The notes beneath the pieces are model-generated. The model did not search any database. It was not told the DNA's origin and saw only the letters and a program-made list of their open reading frames with translations. This document shows, in pieces, positions 18,642 through 28,475 of a stretch of 64,000 nt of DNA (position 1 is the stretch's first letter; every line of letters begins with the position of its first letter). The position numbers and the translations under genes are program-made. Source of the DNA: PNON01 sp963757065 (GTDB taxonomy: Bacteria; Chloroflexota; Anaerolineae; Anaerolineales; Anaerolineaceae); NCBI GenBank assembly GCA_963757065.1, contig CAVWQC010000001.1, positions 62,001-126,000 of the forward strand, read 5' to 3'.

Positions 18642-19378
18642 TTACACTTCGTTTAATCCCTTTTTAGCAGACAGGGCAGCGATCGCAGATGGATTGAATC
18701 CCTTCACGATCAGCCAGACCGCCATAACCAATTCCTGTGGGAACATTCCCGCGATATCCAAATAAAACCCAATGCCGGTATCCATGTGAAAGAATTTCAA
18801 CAGGGCGGCAGTCAGAGAGGCAGCCACGGCGATAAAGCCCCAGACGGACAACCAGCGCGGGATCAACCGGGTGCGGTAGAAGGTGACGTATATAATCGTG
18901 GCCCCAATGAGAAAAATGAAGGAACTGATCGGGGCTGTGAGGTTTGCAAACTGATACAAAAGATTGCCTATGGTTTGTAAAACAGCCGAATTAGCACCGG
19001 TGGTAACGTATGTGTTGCCAAGCTGCTACAAGTGTCAAAAAAGTGAGGGTTGTAAGACATATAAAATACTCCTTCCAATGCCCCGCGGAAAAGGACCATC
19101 CCCATCGCCAGTTCTTTGCTTGCTTTCCTTATGACCGGGTAGAGGAAAACCGTCATCCCCACCAGCGAAATTCCCATCATGAAGGTTAATAAAGCACCCC
19201 ATGTAATCCGGGACGAATCGGCGGCAGCCAGGCTCAGCATATCCACACCGACGAGCGGTACACCGGAAATGACCGAGGCAAGCACTTTGCCGCCAATGAG
19301 TCCGCTTGAAACCCCAAAGGCTGTCCCCAGGAAGTAGAGGATGCCTGTCATTACTGCATTCTTTCTGTAAGTATTCAT
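18642..19378 (-). CDS. DUF4386 family membrane protein, two frameshifts
   Basis: About 244 residues if one extra base is removed near 19050-19070 and one near 18995-19005. The N-terminal part (KNAVMTGILYFLGTAFGV...LFRGALEGVFYM) and the C-terminal part (YQFANLTAPISSFIFLIGA...QELVMAVWLIVKGF) are typical DUF4386. The linking segment LTFLTLVAAWQHIRYHR is readable only in the third frame. It may be a functional gene with assembly errors or a pseudogene. The decayed neighbours of the same family favour caution. Confidence 0.65.
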
Positions 19379-19442
19379 TTTTTAATCTCCTTTAATTAAT
19401 TTGATTTGATTGGTAAACATGAAAACTAGAATTGGTAATAAT

Positions 19443-19715
19443 TTACGGTTTGACCTCCTGTGTTTTTGCCTGGCCGGGGTGAACGAAATTGACCGAAAGT
19501 AAAGGCATGCCCAGGTCACGCACTTTTTTCAGCAGTCCATGCAGCGCGGCCTGATCGACCACCAGGCCAGTTAATAACGTGTCACCGTTGTCTTCCAGTG
19601 TGATGGTCAGGCCCTCAAACCGGCCAGCCCACCTTTCATCAAGCTGTCCCTTGAGGCGGATCTCGTAAAGTCCAGATTCGTTATAGTATTCAGGTAATGT
19701 TTGTGTTTCACTCAA
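19443..19715 (-). CDS. Small conserved protein next to LuxR-type regulator
   Basis: About 90 residues starting at TTG 19715, with GAGGTG upstream. The fold looks like a small alpha/beta domain: YEIRLKGQLDERWAGRFEGL, LTGLVVDQAALHGLLKKVRDLGMPLLSVN. Short proteins of this type, ending in a HGLL..VRDLG..L..V motif, are common in Chloroflexota and Actinobacteria next to regulators. Function unknown. Confidence 0.65.
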   Translation of the reverse strand: MSETQTLPEYYNESGLYEIRLKGQLDERWAGRFEGLTITLEDNGDTLLTGLVVDQAALHGLLKKVRDLGMPLLSVNFVHPGQAKTQEVKP

Positions 19716-19933
19716 GCTGCACCTCGTGAAATTTTTTACTGAATTTCGTGAAGTTCTGCAATTCATTCATCTCTTCCATCAAAAGATACAAGGTAATATG
19801 ATGAGGCGTCATCATTACATGTGATGATTAAGGTGATGATTTATTCGTCGGAGTGTGAAGGAGAGAATCAAAAAAATGCCGGCAGGAGATAAAATATCCT
19901 GCCGGCACTGTGGATTTATGATCGAGATGATTG

Positions 19934-22701
19934 TTACAACAAATTGAGTTCTTCGGCGCGGCGGGCAGCAGCCCGGCGATCGTTCACCCCCAGCTTGGCG
20001 TAAATGTTTTGGGTGTGGGTGCGCATGGTGCTCAGCGATACCATGAGTTCCCGGGCTATTTCCGGTCCCTTCAAATCGCTTCTGAGCAGTCTGAGCACTT
20101 CCAGCTCACGTTCGCTAAGCGGCTCGACCAAAAACTGCGAATGGACTTTATGATTTTTCCCCACAGGAGCGATACCGGAGGGATGATCAAAAGCAGAGAG
20201 CAATTTACGAATATACTGTTTTCGTGTCAGATGTCCCGCTTTTTGCTTCAAGTCTTTTTCAATAACTCCGCCATTGAATTGCCCTCAACCACAAAGATGC
20301 GGACAAAACCTTCCGGTTCAGCCAGGGTCAACGCTCGCTCCAACGGCGCGAGCGCAGGTGTAATGCTGCCCTGTGCCTGGAATGCGAGTGCCTGCAGTAC
20401 CAGGATCTCGATCACACTGCCCATCCGGCTGCCTTCTTCTGCTGCTTGCAGTAATCGCTCCAGGAGCCGCATGGCCGCTTGAATAGAGGCGTCCGACCGA
20501 TCGTTCTGGTATTGGGCGATGAGCACCCGGGCCAGGGTGATGTGCTCGAACTCGTGCAAAAAACCAAGGTCATCTTCAGCAGACAATCCCTGTTCGCGTA
20601 CCCACTCCAGGGCTTTGTCCAACCTGCCCTGCGCAACCCATATCCGGGCTTTCATGGCAGATATTTGATACAGGTCGGGCAAGGGTGTCCTGATATACAG
20701 GCGTTGCGCTTCGTCCAAAAGTGCGAGAGCACCATCCAGGTCACCCTGTATTGCATTGAGCCGTGCCTGGTCAATACACCAACGGTACCGCCAGACAGGC
20801 AGGTCCGCTTTCTCCCCCATTTCCTTGCTTTTCTGCAAGTGTTGAGAAGCAGCCTCCAGATTACCCTGTTCAAGATACAACCCGCTTAATTCCCGGTGCA
20901 GGTCAGCCGTATCGGGAGAAATTGGTTCACCCTGCTCCATTACAAATTGCAGTAACTGTTCGTTGGTACTGATTGCCTCCTTGAGATGCCCCAATACCAG
21001 CCTGATATCAGCCAGAACAACGGTTGTGCTGATTGCATCCGGGATGTTGCCGGCAGTCCGCAGTTTCAGCGTGTAATCAGCGAAGACCCGGTTGGCAGCT
21101 TCCAGATCCCCGCTTGCCCAATAGGACATTCCCAGCATCATGGATGCCCGGCTGTGACTGCGGTAATTGCTTTCGGGGAGTTCGAGTACACGGCTGGCGT
21201 ACCTGACCGTGTCTGGAATATTGCCGAATGCCTGGGCGATATAGGCATGGCCAACAGCAATTGCCGCCGGGAGAGATTTTAATTGTTCTTTATCTGCAAT
21301 GACCATCTTTTTCGTCGGACCATTCAATAAGTGTTCGGCATCCCTAAATCGGGACTCTGCGGCTTCAATTTCACCGATACCCAATAATGCATAGGCATAC
21401 CAAACTGTGAGCACAGGCCGATTGTGGAGCAGCTCATCCGGCAGCATCTTCACCCAGCCAAGCCAGGTGGCGGGCTGGATAGCTTTATCCTCTGTTGCCG
21501 GGTATGCCAGTTCGATCAGGCCTGCGGCGAGCTCGAAGTCTTTGGCAGCCAGCGCATGGCGGATGGCATCGGATCGCAGACCGTTCTGTTCATACCAGGC
21601 GCTTGCCCGCTGATGCAGGCTGGATACTTCCTGTGGCTGACGCTCAAGCAGATGAGCCAAAAGCACCTCAGCGAAGAGGTGGTGATAGCGATACCACTGA
21701 CGCTTATCATCAAGCGGAATAAGGAACAGGTTGCTGCGTTCCAGGACATCCAGCATTTCTTTGCCATCTTCCCGCTCAGTGACAGCATTGCACAGAGGAG
21801 CACAAAACTTGTCGAGAATCGCGGTTTGCAGTAAGAAGCCGCGAATATCTTCAGTCTCGTGCTTAAGAACTTCTTCGACCAGGTAATCCAGCACAAAACG
21901 ATGGCTGCCCGTGAAAGCCTGGATAAAACTGGCGATATCCTCCCGACCTTGCATGGAGAGTGCGGCCAATTGCAGACCGGCGATCCAGCCTTCTGTGCGG
22001 GACTCCAGTGCGGCGATGTTTTCCACCGAAAGGTTGAGGTTCATCATCTGGTTAAGAAATGCACCGCTTCCTCAGGAGTAAAACGCAGATCGGCGGCACG
22101 GATTTCGGTCAATTGTGCCCTGGGCCCGATAACGGGGCAGCGGCAGGGATGGATCCTCGCGGGTGGTGATCACCAGGTGCATCTGCGGTGGCAGGTGATC
22201 AAGCATATAGGTGAGTGCAAGGTCGATGGGTTCTGAATCGATCACGTGATAATCATCCAGAACCAGGAGGAAATGTTCCGGTATGGCAGCAATTTCGTTC
22301 AGCAGGTCTGCTAACAGGGTTTCATTGATCGTCGTCAGCGGCTGTGATGTTTGGATTGCTCCCAATACCCCTTTTCCGATGTCCTTTGTGATCGTTTGTA
22401 AAGCAGCGACAAGGTAAGTCAGAAAGCAGGCAGGGTCGTTATCCCCTTCGTCAAGTGACAACCAGGCTGCTGGATGCTGACAGCCTGCGAGCCATTCACT
22501 GACCAGTGTGGTTTTGCCAAAACCGGCAGGAGCAGAGATGAGGGTGAGTTTACGGCCAAAATCCTGGTTTTGGTTCAAGCCCTCGTTCAGTTTCTCGATC
22601 AGGCGGGGACGAAGAACGGTCTTGAGCCGGGGTAAAGGGATATATAGTTTTGTCGTCAGGATGGAGAAAGGCAATTCCTGCCCACCGGAACTATCCGACA
22701 T
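19934..22701 (-). CDS. MalT/LuxR-type ATP-dependent transcription regulator, three frameshifts
   Basis: About 922 residues when three shifts are corrected: one extra base near 22111-22120, one missing base near 22050-22058, and one missing A near 20254-20259. The first two offset each other and put a stop (TGA 22072-22074) in the short segment between. Domains in order: STAND ATPase with Walker A (ISAPAGFGKTTLVSEWL, about 57-73) and Walker B (FLLVLDDYH); winged-helix region; TPR-like repeats over the middle 500 residues; C-terminal LuxR helix-turn-helix (LSERELEVLRLL...MRTHTQNIYAKLGV). The family binds an inducer and activates transcription. Its target is unknown. Confidence 0.85.
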
Positions 22702-22810
22702 TTTGCCACCTTTTAGCTGCTCTTCAATATTGCCTAGTAATAACAGATAGTAATAATTATATACATCAAATAAAAAGTAAATCCTAAACGTAAAATTAAC
22801 CTTTAGGTTT

Positions 22811-23014
22811 TAGACTTGTTTCTTTCGGGGCGGAGGGGTGGTTGAGCCTGCGAAATCCTGCAAGGCTGAACAAAGTGAAGACCTGTAAAGGGAATCTCGA
22901 TCTAACTGACCGATGGGTCTTTTGATGTAAAAGTTGGGTTTCTGGTATTAACCCTCTACCCAACCTACTAACATTTATCGGAGCGGAAAGGTGGTTGAGC
23001 CTGCGAAATCCCTG
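22811..23014. repeat. Direct repeats that include a copy of the tRNA-Pro 3' end
   Basis: Two copies share GGTGGTTGAGCCTGCGAAATC (22837-22857 and 22990-23010, with one-base offsets). The first copy is preceded by CTTGTTTCTTTCGGGGCGGA and GGG, which matches the 3' end and downstream flank of the tRNA-Pro at 23070-23095 (CTTGTTTTTGTCGGGGCGGA). The second has the eroded form TCGGAGCGGA. No gene is seen between them. Confidence 0.45.
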
Positions 23015-23024
23015 TAGTAAAGTA

Positions 23025-23055
23025 AATCCTAAAGATTTTGAAAATCTTTAGGATT
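23025..23055 (-). terminator. Inverted repeat downstream of tRNA-Pro
   Basis: AATCCTAAAGATTTT, G, AAAATCTTTAGGATT is a perfect 15-base inverted repeat 15 bases past the tRNA 3' end. It may end tRNA transcription. The U-tract is poor, so a processing or protective hairpin is also possible. Confidence 0.5.
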
Positions 23056-23069
23056 TAGGCTTGTTTTTG

Positions 23070-23144
23070 TCGGGGCGGAGGGATTTGAACCCTCGATCTC
23101 GCGGTCCCGAACCGCGTGCTCTAGCCGGACTGAGCCACACCCCG
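23070..23144 (-). tRNA. tRNA-Pro (anticodon CGG)
   Basis: The minus-strand cloverleaf is complete. Acceptor CGGGGTG pairs with CGCCCCG, followed by discriminator A. The D arm is GCTCAGTCCGGCTAGAGC. The anticodon stem CGCGG/CCGCG encloses TTCGGGA, giving anticodon CGG. The T arm is GAGGG-TTCAAAT-CCCTC. CCA is not encoded. Confidence 0.93.
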
Positions 23145-23184
23145 AGTGACAAAGATTATATCATGCCGGGGGCTTTCTGCAAGC

Positions 23185-24454
23185 CTAGCTTAAGAATACA
23201 CGCTGGGCAGCCGAGACCTGTTCGGTGTTCATCGGCAGGAAGAAAGTAAAATTGCTGCCTTTGCCTTCCACACTCTCCACGGTCAGCTTGCCTTTGTGCA
23301 TTTCGATCATGCCGCGCGCAATGGCCAGACCCAACCCCATGCCTCCATGCCGGCGGGTGAGGTGCGATTCCACCTGGAAGAAGCGGTCAAAGATCCGGTC
23401 TAAATCCTTGGCCGGGATACCGATGCCGTTGTCGATCACACACACTTTGACGTAACCGGGGATCTGCTCGCCTGTGATTAATACACGGTCGCCCGGATCG
23501 GTAAATGTGAGCGCATTCTTCACCAGGTTGCCTAGTGCTATGCGGATCTTATGAGCGTCGCCATCCACAACCACATCCGCCTTGGTTGCGGAAACACGCA
23601 GCGAAACATTGCGCTCGCGCGCCTGCTCCTGGAAGGAGCTGACAACATCCTTGATCATCCGATCCATGGCAAAACGGCGATGCCTGATCTTGCCTAACCC
23701 CGATTGGAAGTTATCCACATCGGCCAGGTCTTCAATAATGTCCTTTAAGGTGCATGGCGTTGCGGACAATGGTATCCAGCTGGATGCGTGTATCGCCGGT
23801 CGCTTCCTCCTGCAGGAGGGAAGCATGCCCCAGTATCAAACCCAGGGGAATGCGCAATTCATGTGAAGAGATGGCGATAAAATCAGATTTCATCCGGTCA
23901 AGTTCGAGCAGCTGCCGGTAGGATGCATTAGCGTTATCCAACAACTTTTGGTTCTGGATGGCTACAGCCGCCATTGCGGCCAGTGTCTCGAGGATAAAGA
24001 CATCTTCTTCTGAATAATTGGCATGGCCGATTTTGTTTACAGCTTCCATCACCCCGATCGGCTCGCCTTTGATCAGCATGGGTACGACACAAATGGAATA
24101 TGTCGCCTCTTCCAGTACCCGGTCCACCTCGCGAAAGACACGCGTATCATGCAATGCATCCTGGATGATGAGCGCTTGCTTGTGGTTGAATACCCAGCCA
24201 TCCACACTTTTATCCAGCGGAATGCTCAAAGATTTTAATTTATCCAACCGGTACCACGGAGAAGCTGTATAATGCAGATGGTCACCTTCAGGTGCCAATT
24301 CCAGAATGGAGGTTTCTGTACTGAATGTCAGTTCGGATGCAATTTCAATAATGGATTTTAGGTACGGCTCGCAGTCCAGATTAGCGTTTAGATTTCGGCT
24401 AACCTCGATCAGGCGCTCCAACCTTGACATCCGGTCTGAGAAGCGGTCAACCAC
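23185..24454 (-). CDS. GAF-domain sensor histidine kinase, one frameshift
   Basis: About 422 residues once an extra base near 23740-23749 (CTTAAAGGACATT) is removed. It starts at GTG 24454. Residues 25-165 form a GAF domain (EIASELTFSTETSILEL, CVVPMLIKGEPIGVMEAVN). The HisKA box is SSHELRIPLGLILGHASLL, with the phosphoacceptor His. The HATPase part has the N box (LGNLVKNALTFT), DNGIGIP and GMGLGLAIARGM. No transmembrane segment is visible, so it is a soluble kinase. No response regulator is adjacent. Confidence 0.87.
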
Positions 24455-24544
24455 GGAATTTCTCCATATCGACTCCGTTGGTTGGTGTTAAAATCAATAA
24501 ATACAGAATTGTAATCATTCTATTCAGTTTTTAATTATCTCTTT

Positions 24545-25357
24545 ATGAATAATACAATAAATCGCCGAAAATTTATAAAACTCGTCAGTGGATCACTGGC
24601 TACTTTAGGTATCGGCGCGGCAATGGCTCCTATAAAAGGATTATACCCACCTTACAGGGCAGTGCAAGATTTAGACCGCGATAATCCGGCATATTCCACC
24701 GCGCCCGACGCGTTGCAACCACATCTTCCCGCTGAGGAAATCGATTTCCTCGCAGCCCATGAACTGAAAACCGGCGATCTCTCCCGAAAAGTGGCAATAA
24801 TGACTTACGACGATGTGTTCCGGAATGATAAATTATCACATCTTTTGGATGTTTACCGGGAGCATGGTGTTAAATGTTCTTTCTTTATTATCGGCGTTAA
24901 CCTGGAAGACTGTAAGGAAACCCTTCCGCGTTTGATAGATGAAGGCCACGATCTGGGGTGCCATGGCTGGATCCATAATCCATTCACCTCCTTATCAGAT
25001 GAGAGTATACATGGGCAATTCAAAGCATTCTTCTCGAAGGTTGAGGAGATTGTGCCTGGATACAGGGTAAAGTATTTCCGTGCACCTTATGGTGATCGCG
25101 ATATGCGGGTCCGTACCCTGGCTGCCTCCTGGGGAATGCATCATGTACTCTGGTCGCTTGAATCTGGAGGCATGGATAAGAAAACTGAGCATAATGTGGT
25201 TGACCGGGCGCAAAATGGTTCGATCATCCTTTCACACGCCTCCCGTCAATTTGATGTATCCGAAGCCGATGTGATCGTCAAAGAATTGATCCGCAAGGGC
25301 TTCAACCTGGAGACGATCTCCAGCGGGATGGATCCAACGGACCGATGGGTAGGTTAG
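24545..25357 (+). CDS. Polysaccharide deacetylase (NodB fold), Tat-type signal
   Basis: 270 residues. The N-terminus has a twin-arginine-like signal (NRRKFIKLVSGSLATLGIGAA). The NodB motifs are TYDDV (motif 1, Asp-Asp), HGWIHN (motif 2, His-x3-His) and FRAPYGDRD (motif 3), followed by SHASRQFD. These metal-dependent enzymes remove acetyl groups from cell-wall or exopolysaccharide amino sugars outside the membrane. It pairs with the next gene. Confidence 0.85.
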   Translation: MNNTINRRKFIKLVSGSLATLGIGAAMAPIKGLYPPYRAVQDLDRDNPAYSTAPDALQPHLPAEEIDFLAAHELKTGDLSRKVAIMTYDDVFRNDKLSHLLDVYREHGVKCSFFIIGVNLEDCKETLPRLIDEGHDLGCHGWIHNPFTSLSDESIHGQFKAFFSKVEEIVPGYRVKYFRAPYGDRDMRVRTLAASWGMHHVLWSLESGGMDKKTEHNVVDRAQNGSIILSHASRQFDVSEADVIVKELIRKGFNLETISSGMDPTDRWVG

Positions 25358-25398
25358 GTTCTGAAATTGTTTAGAAAACATTGGAGAATGAATCAATA

Positions 25399-26547
25399 AT
25401 GAATAAATCCATAACTGTACTGTTTATTGTTATACTTAGCGCCTTCTTAATTTCCGGGTGCAGTGCTGCTGTGCCGAAAGCAACCGAGACACCAGAACCG
25501 ACTGCCACATTCACCCCGCAGCCGCCCACTGCAATCCCGACAAATACAGCCACACCCATCCCGCCCACACCCACTGCCATCCGCACTCCACCAGCACTTC
25601 CGGGTATGTTCCAATCTTCCCTGCTTAATACACTGGACACGCCCCATACTTACATTGCAGACACCTGCCAGTACCTGAAGATGAAATGGGACCCAAATAA
25701 CAGTGCTCCCGGAACTATAGTCATGGTTATCATGTACCACTCGATCACCGATGACGCGGGTACATTAAAAGACAACCAGATCGGTCAGGAATTCCACCAG
25801 CTCACGATGCAGCATGCTGCAGAATTGGGCTTCATGACCATCAATGCCACCCAACTGGCTGATTTCCTGGAAAAAAACGCAAAGATCCCGCAAAAGTCCA
25901 TGCTATTGCTATCAGACGATCGACACCAGGCTGACTTTTTCAAGACCCATTTTGTGCCCTTATTTAAGAAATATGATTGGACCAGCGTGACCATGGCATG
26001 GATCAGCACTCCCGATACCCCGGAAGCATATTATGAACCATTGCTTAAGCTGATCAAACAGGGCTACCTGGATGTCCAGGCACATGGCGTGGTTCATAAT
26101 ATCCCCATAAATGATTTTTCATCGGAAGATTACATCCACAATGAATTATTCGGTTCCATCTCTTTTATCCAGCAGCATTTCGGTGTGACTCCCATTGCCT
26201 ATATTTGGCCGGGAGGTGGATTCACCAAACGTGGTGCAGAAGTTGCCCGGGATGCTGGATTCAGGCTTGGATTTACTGTGAATCCCCGCGGACCGCTCAT
26301 GTTTAACTGGGTACCTCTCAGCGATGCCAAGGATCCCATGCGGCCCAGCTACGCACCGGAAGGTCAAATTGGTGATCCACTTCTGGTTCTGCCGAGATAC
26401 TGGAGCACAGACGCAGATTACCGTTTTAAAGATGTCATGGCAATTGGAGAGGCTGCTGCTGCAGATGCAACGGCTAACCGTGATACAGAATTGTTATATT
26501 ATGATATTATGTGTAAAGATACACTGGGTCCAATTTCCACACCATAA
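25399..26547 (+). CDS. Polysaccharide-deacetylase-like lipoprotein
   Basis: About 382 residues. It has a lipoprotein signal ending SGCS, then a long Pro/Thr linker (PPTAIPTNTATPIPPTPTA), then a NodB-like domain. It keeps VIMYHSITDD and HGVVHN (His-x3-His), but motif 1 is LSDDRHQADF rather than the usual TFDDG. The strand WPGGGFTKRGAEVARDAGF corresponds to motif 3. Activity is plausible but altered. ATG 25399 is chosen so that the signal peptide begins normally. Confidence 0.75.
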   Translation: MNKSITVLFIVILSAFLISGCSAAVPKATETPEPTATFTPQPPTAIPTNTATPIPPTPTAIRTPPALPGMFQSSLLNTLDTPHTYIADTCQYLKMKWDPNNSAPGTIVMVIMYHSITDDAGTLKDNQIGQEFHQLTMQHAAELGFMTINATQLADFLEKNAKIPQKSMLLLSDDRHQADFFKTHFVPLFKKYDWTSVTMAWISTPDTPEAYYEPLLKLIKQGYLDVQAHGVVHNIPINDFSSEDYIHNELFGSISFIQQHFGVTPIAYIWPGGGFTKRGAEVARDAGFRLGFTVNPRGPLMFNWVPLSDAKDPMRPSYAPEGQIGDPLLVLPRYWSTDADYRFKDVMAIGEAAAADATANRDTELLYYDIMCKDTLGPISTP

Positions 26548-26558
26548 AAGAGGGTCAT

Positions 26559-26906
26559 ATGAAGGAAGATTGCATATTTTGCAAGATCATCGCTGGTAAA
26601 ATTCCCAGTCAGATCGTTTATAAGGATGACAAAGTCACCGCTTTTAAAGACATCCAACCTTTGGCTCCGGTGCATATTTTAATCGCGCTTAATCAACATA
26701 TAGAATCAGTCAACGAAACCACCATCGGGGATGAAACCTCTTTGGGACACTTATTCACCACTGCCCGGGTTATCGCTGAGAAGGAAAATATAGGACAAAC
26801 AGGATACAGACTGGTGGTAAATACAGGGGCAGGTGCCGGTCAAACAGTTCTCCACCTGCATATGCACTTGCTGGGTGGAAAGCACATCTCAAACAAGCTG
26901 GCTTAA
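26559..26906 (+). CDS. HIT-family nucleotide-binding protein
   Basis: 115 residues. Starts CIFCKIIAGKIPSQIVYKDD and ends with the HIT triad HLHMHLLGG. These are nucleoside-phosphoramidate hydrolases of the HINT branch, normally 110-120 residues. GAGGG precedes the ATG. It lies 11 bases after the deacetylase and 9 before the LysM-M23 gene, so probably in one operon. Confidence 0.93.
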   Translation: MKEDCIFCKIIAGKIPSQIVYKDDKVTAFKDIQPLAPVHILIALNQHIESVNETTIGDETSLGHLFTTARVIAEKENIGQTGYRLVVNTGAGAGQTVLHLHMHLLGGKHISNKLA

Positions 26907-26915
26907 GAGAAGAAA

Positions 26916-28475
26916 TTGCTGCCAAATAAATTTATCTGGGGATTAATCGCGCTGGGAGTTTCCATTCTTGCCTGCTCCAGGCAAGCTCCTGCTGCCACGC
27001 CATGGAATCCATCCAATTTGGATATGATCAAAACTCCATGCCCGGCCGGGGTGGACATCTCCGGCGTGTGTCTGGTTACACCTACTCCGACTATTCCCTG
27101 GTTCCTGCCGCCGACGCGCAGTCCGGATCAGCCAATATTAACCCCAACACCGGATGCTCCGCGCATAATGCCTACTTTGAGGCAGGATCCCGATGAATAT
27201 ATCGTTCAATCAAATGATACCCTTGCGATAATTGCTAACCGGTACTCAGTGTCTTATGAAGAAATCGCTCGTTTGAACGAGATCACTGACCCCAACAGTT
27301 TGAGTGTGGGTCAATTCCTCCTCATCCCCGCCCCAACCCCTGCCGGGGAGGCACCCGCTTTTAAAGTGATCCCCGACTCGGAACTGGTTTATGGGCCAAT
27401 GAGCACCACCCTGGATCTACCCGCCTTTATTGAGGCGAGAGCAGGATTTCTCGCGGGATACACCGAAGAAGTGGATGGGAATAACCTGTCTGGAGCCGAG
27501 ATCATTCAAAAAGTGTCCGAAGACTTTTCGGTTAATCCCAGGCTTTTGTTAGCCATTTTGGAATATACCGGTGGTTGGGTAACATCCAAATCGGTGGGTG
27601 ATGGTTATCAAAAATATCCATTAGGATATTTCGACGAAAACCGGAGTGGATTATATAAACAGATGGCATTTGCCGCCAATAACTTGAACCGTGGATTTTA
27701 CTTATGGAAAGTAAATGCAGTTCCTGCCTGGCTGCTGGCTGATGGATCGATCATCCCGGTTAATAATACGATCAATGCCGGAACAGCCGGTGTTCAGCAG
27801 TTGATGGCTGCGCTTTACACCCAGAATGACTGGCTGGTTGCTGTATCTGACCAGGGCATTTTCCTGACCTATTCCAATCTTTTTGGATATCCATTTGATT
27901 TTGCGATAGAACCATTGCTTCCCACCGATTTAAAACAGACTGTACTGCAACTTCCATTTGAGCCAGGGGTCAGCTGGTCGTTCACTGGCGGCCCGCACCC
28001 GGGATATGGCGAAGGATCCGCCTGGGCAGCCCTTGACTTTGCACCACCGGGAGAGCTACCCGGTTGCGTAGATAATGATGCCTGGATCACCGCCGCAGCC
28101 AGTGGACTGGTCGTTAAATCAGAGGGTGGGATGGTGATAACAGATCTCGATGGAGACGGTTTCGTTCAAAATGGCTGGTCGGTACTATACTTGCACGTTG
28201 CTACTAAAGACCGGATCAAATCTGGCAATTTCGTTACTGCCGGAGACAGAATTGGGCATCCATCCTGCGAGGGAGGGGTTTCCAGTGGAACTCACCTTCA
28301 CATCGCCAGAAGATATAACGGAATGTGGATCTCTGCGGATGGTGAAATTCCTTTCGACCTTGACGGTTGGTCCTCCACCGGGTCCGGTGCTGAATATGAT
28401 GGTTTATTGGTGAAAGATGGTTTATCAATTGAAGCATGGAACGGTAAAAGGGAAGAAAACCAGATCCAGCGATAA
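26916..28475 (+). CDS. LysM-M23 peptidase lipoprotein (tandem copy 1)
   Basis: 519 residues. TTG start, then a lipoprotein signal (GLIALGVSILAC). A LysM domain follows at about 90-140 (YIVQSNDTLAIIANRYSVSY...QFLLIPAP). The middle about 200 residues are shared with the next two genes (NPRLLLAILEYTGGWV). The C-terminus is an M23-like domain: GPHPGYGEGSAWAALDFAPP, an inserted DLDGDGFVQNGW loop, VLYLHVATKD, GHPSCEGGVSSGTHLHIARRYNG. The ligands H...D and HLH of M23 are present. Probable murein endopeptidase or binder at the cell surface. Confidence 0.85.
   Translation: MLPNKFIWGLIALGVSILACSRQAPAATPWNPSNLDMIKTPCPAGVDISGVCLVTPTPTIPWFLPPTRSPDQPILTPTPDAPRIMPTLRQDPDEYIVQSNDTLAIIANRYSVSYEEIARLNEITDPNSLSVGQFLLIPAPTPAGEAPAFKVIPDSELVYGPMSTTLDLPAFIEARAGFLAGYTEEVDGNNLSGAEIIQKVSEDFSVNPRLLLAILEYTGGWVTSKSVGDGYQKYPLGYFDENRSGLYKQMAFAANNLNRGFYLWKVNAVPAWLLADGSIIPVNNTINAGTAGVQQLMAALYTQNDWLVAVSDQGIFLTYSNLFGYPFDFAIEPLLPTDLKQTVLQLPFEPGVSWSFTGGPHPGYGEGSAWAALDFAPPGELPGCVDNDAWITAAASGLVVKSEGGMVITDLDGDGFVQNGWSVLYLHVATKDRIKSGNFVTAGDRIGHPSCEGGVSSGTHLHIARRYNGMWISADGEIPFDLDGWSSTGSGAEYDGLLVKDGLSIEAWNGKREENQIQR

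Noticed and set aside
22072..22074. In-frame TGA in the MalT-like gene as a second selenocysteine
   Set aside because: The conserved sequence (LTEIRAADLRFTPEEAVHF) is found in another frame across this TGA, bounded by compensating shifts. So this TGA is not in the coding frame, and no SECIS-like hairpin follows.
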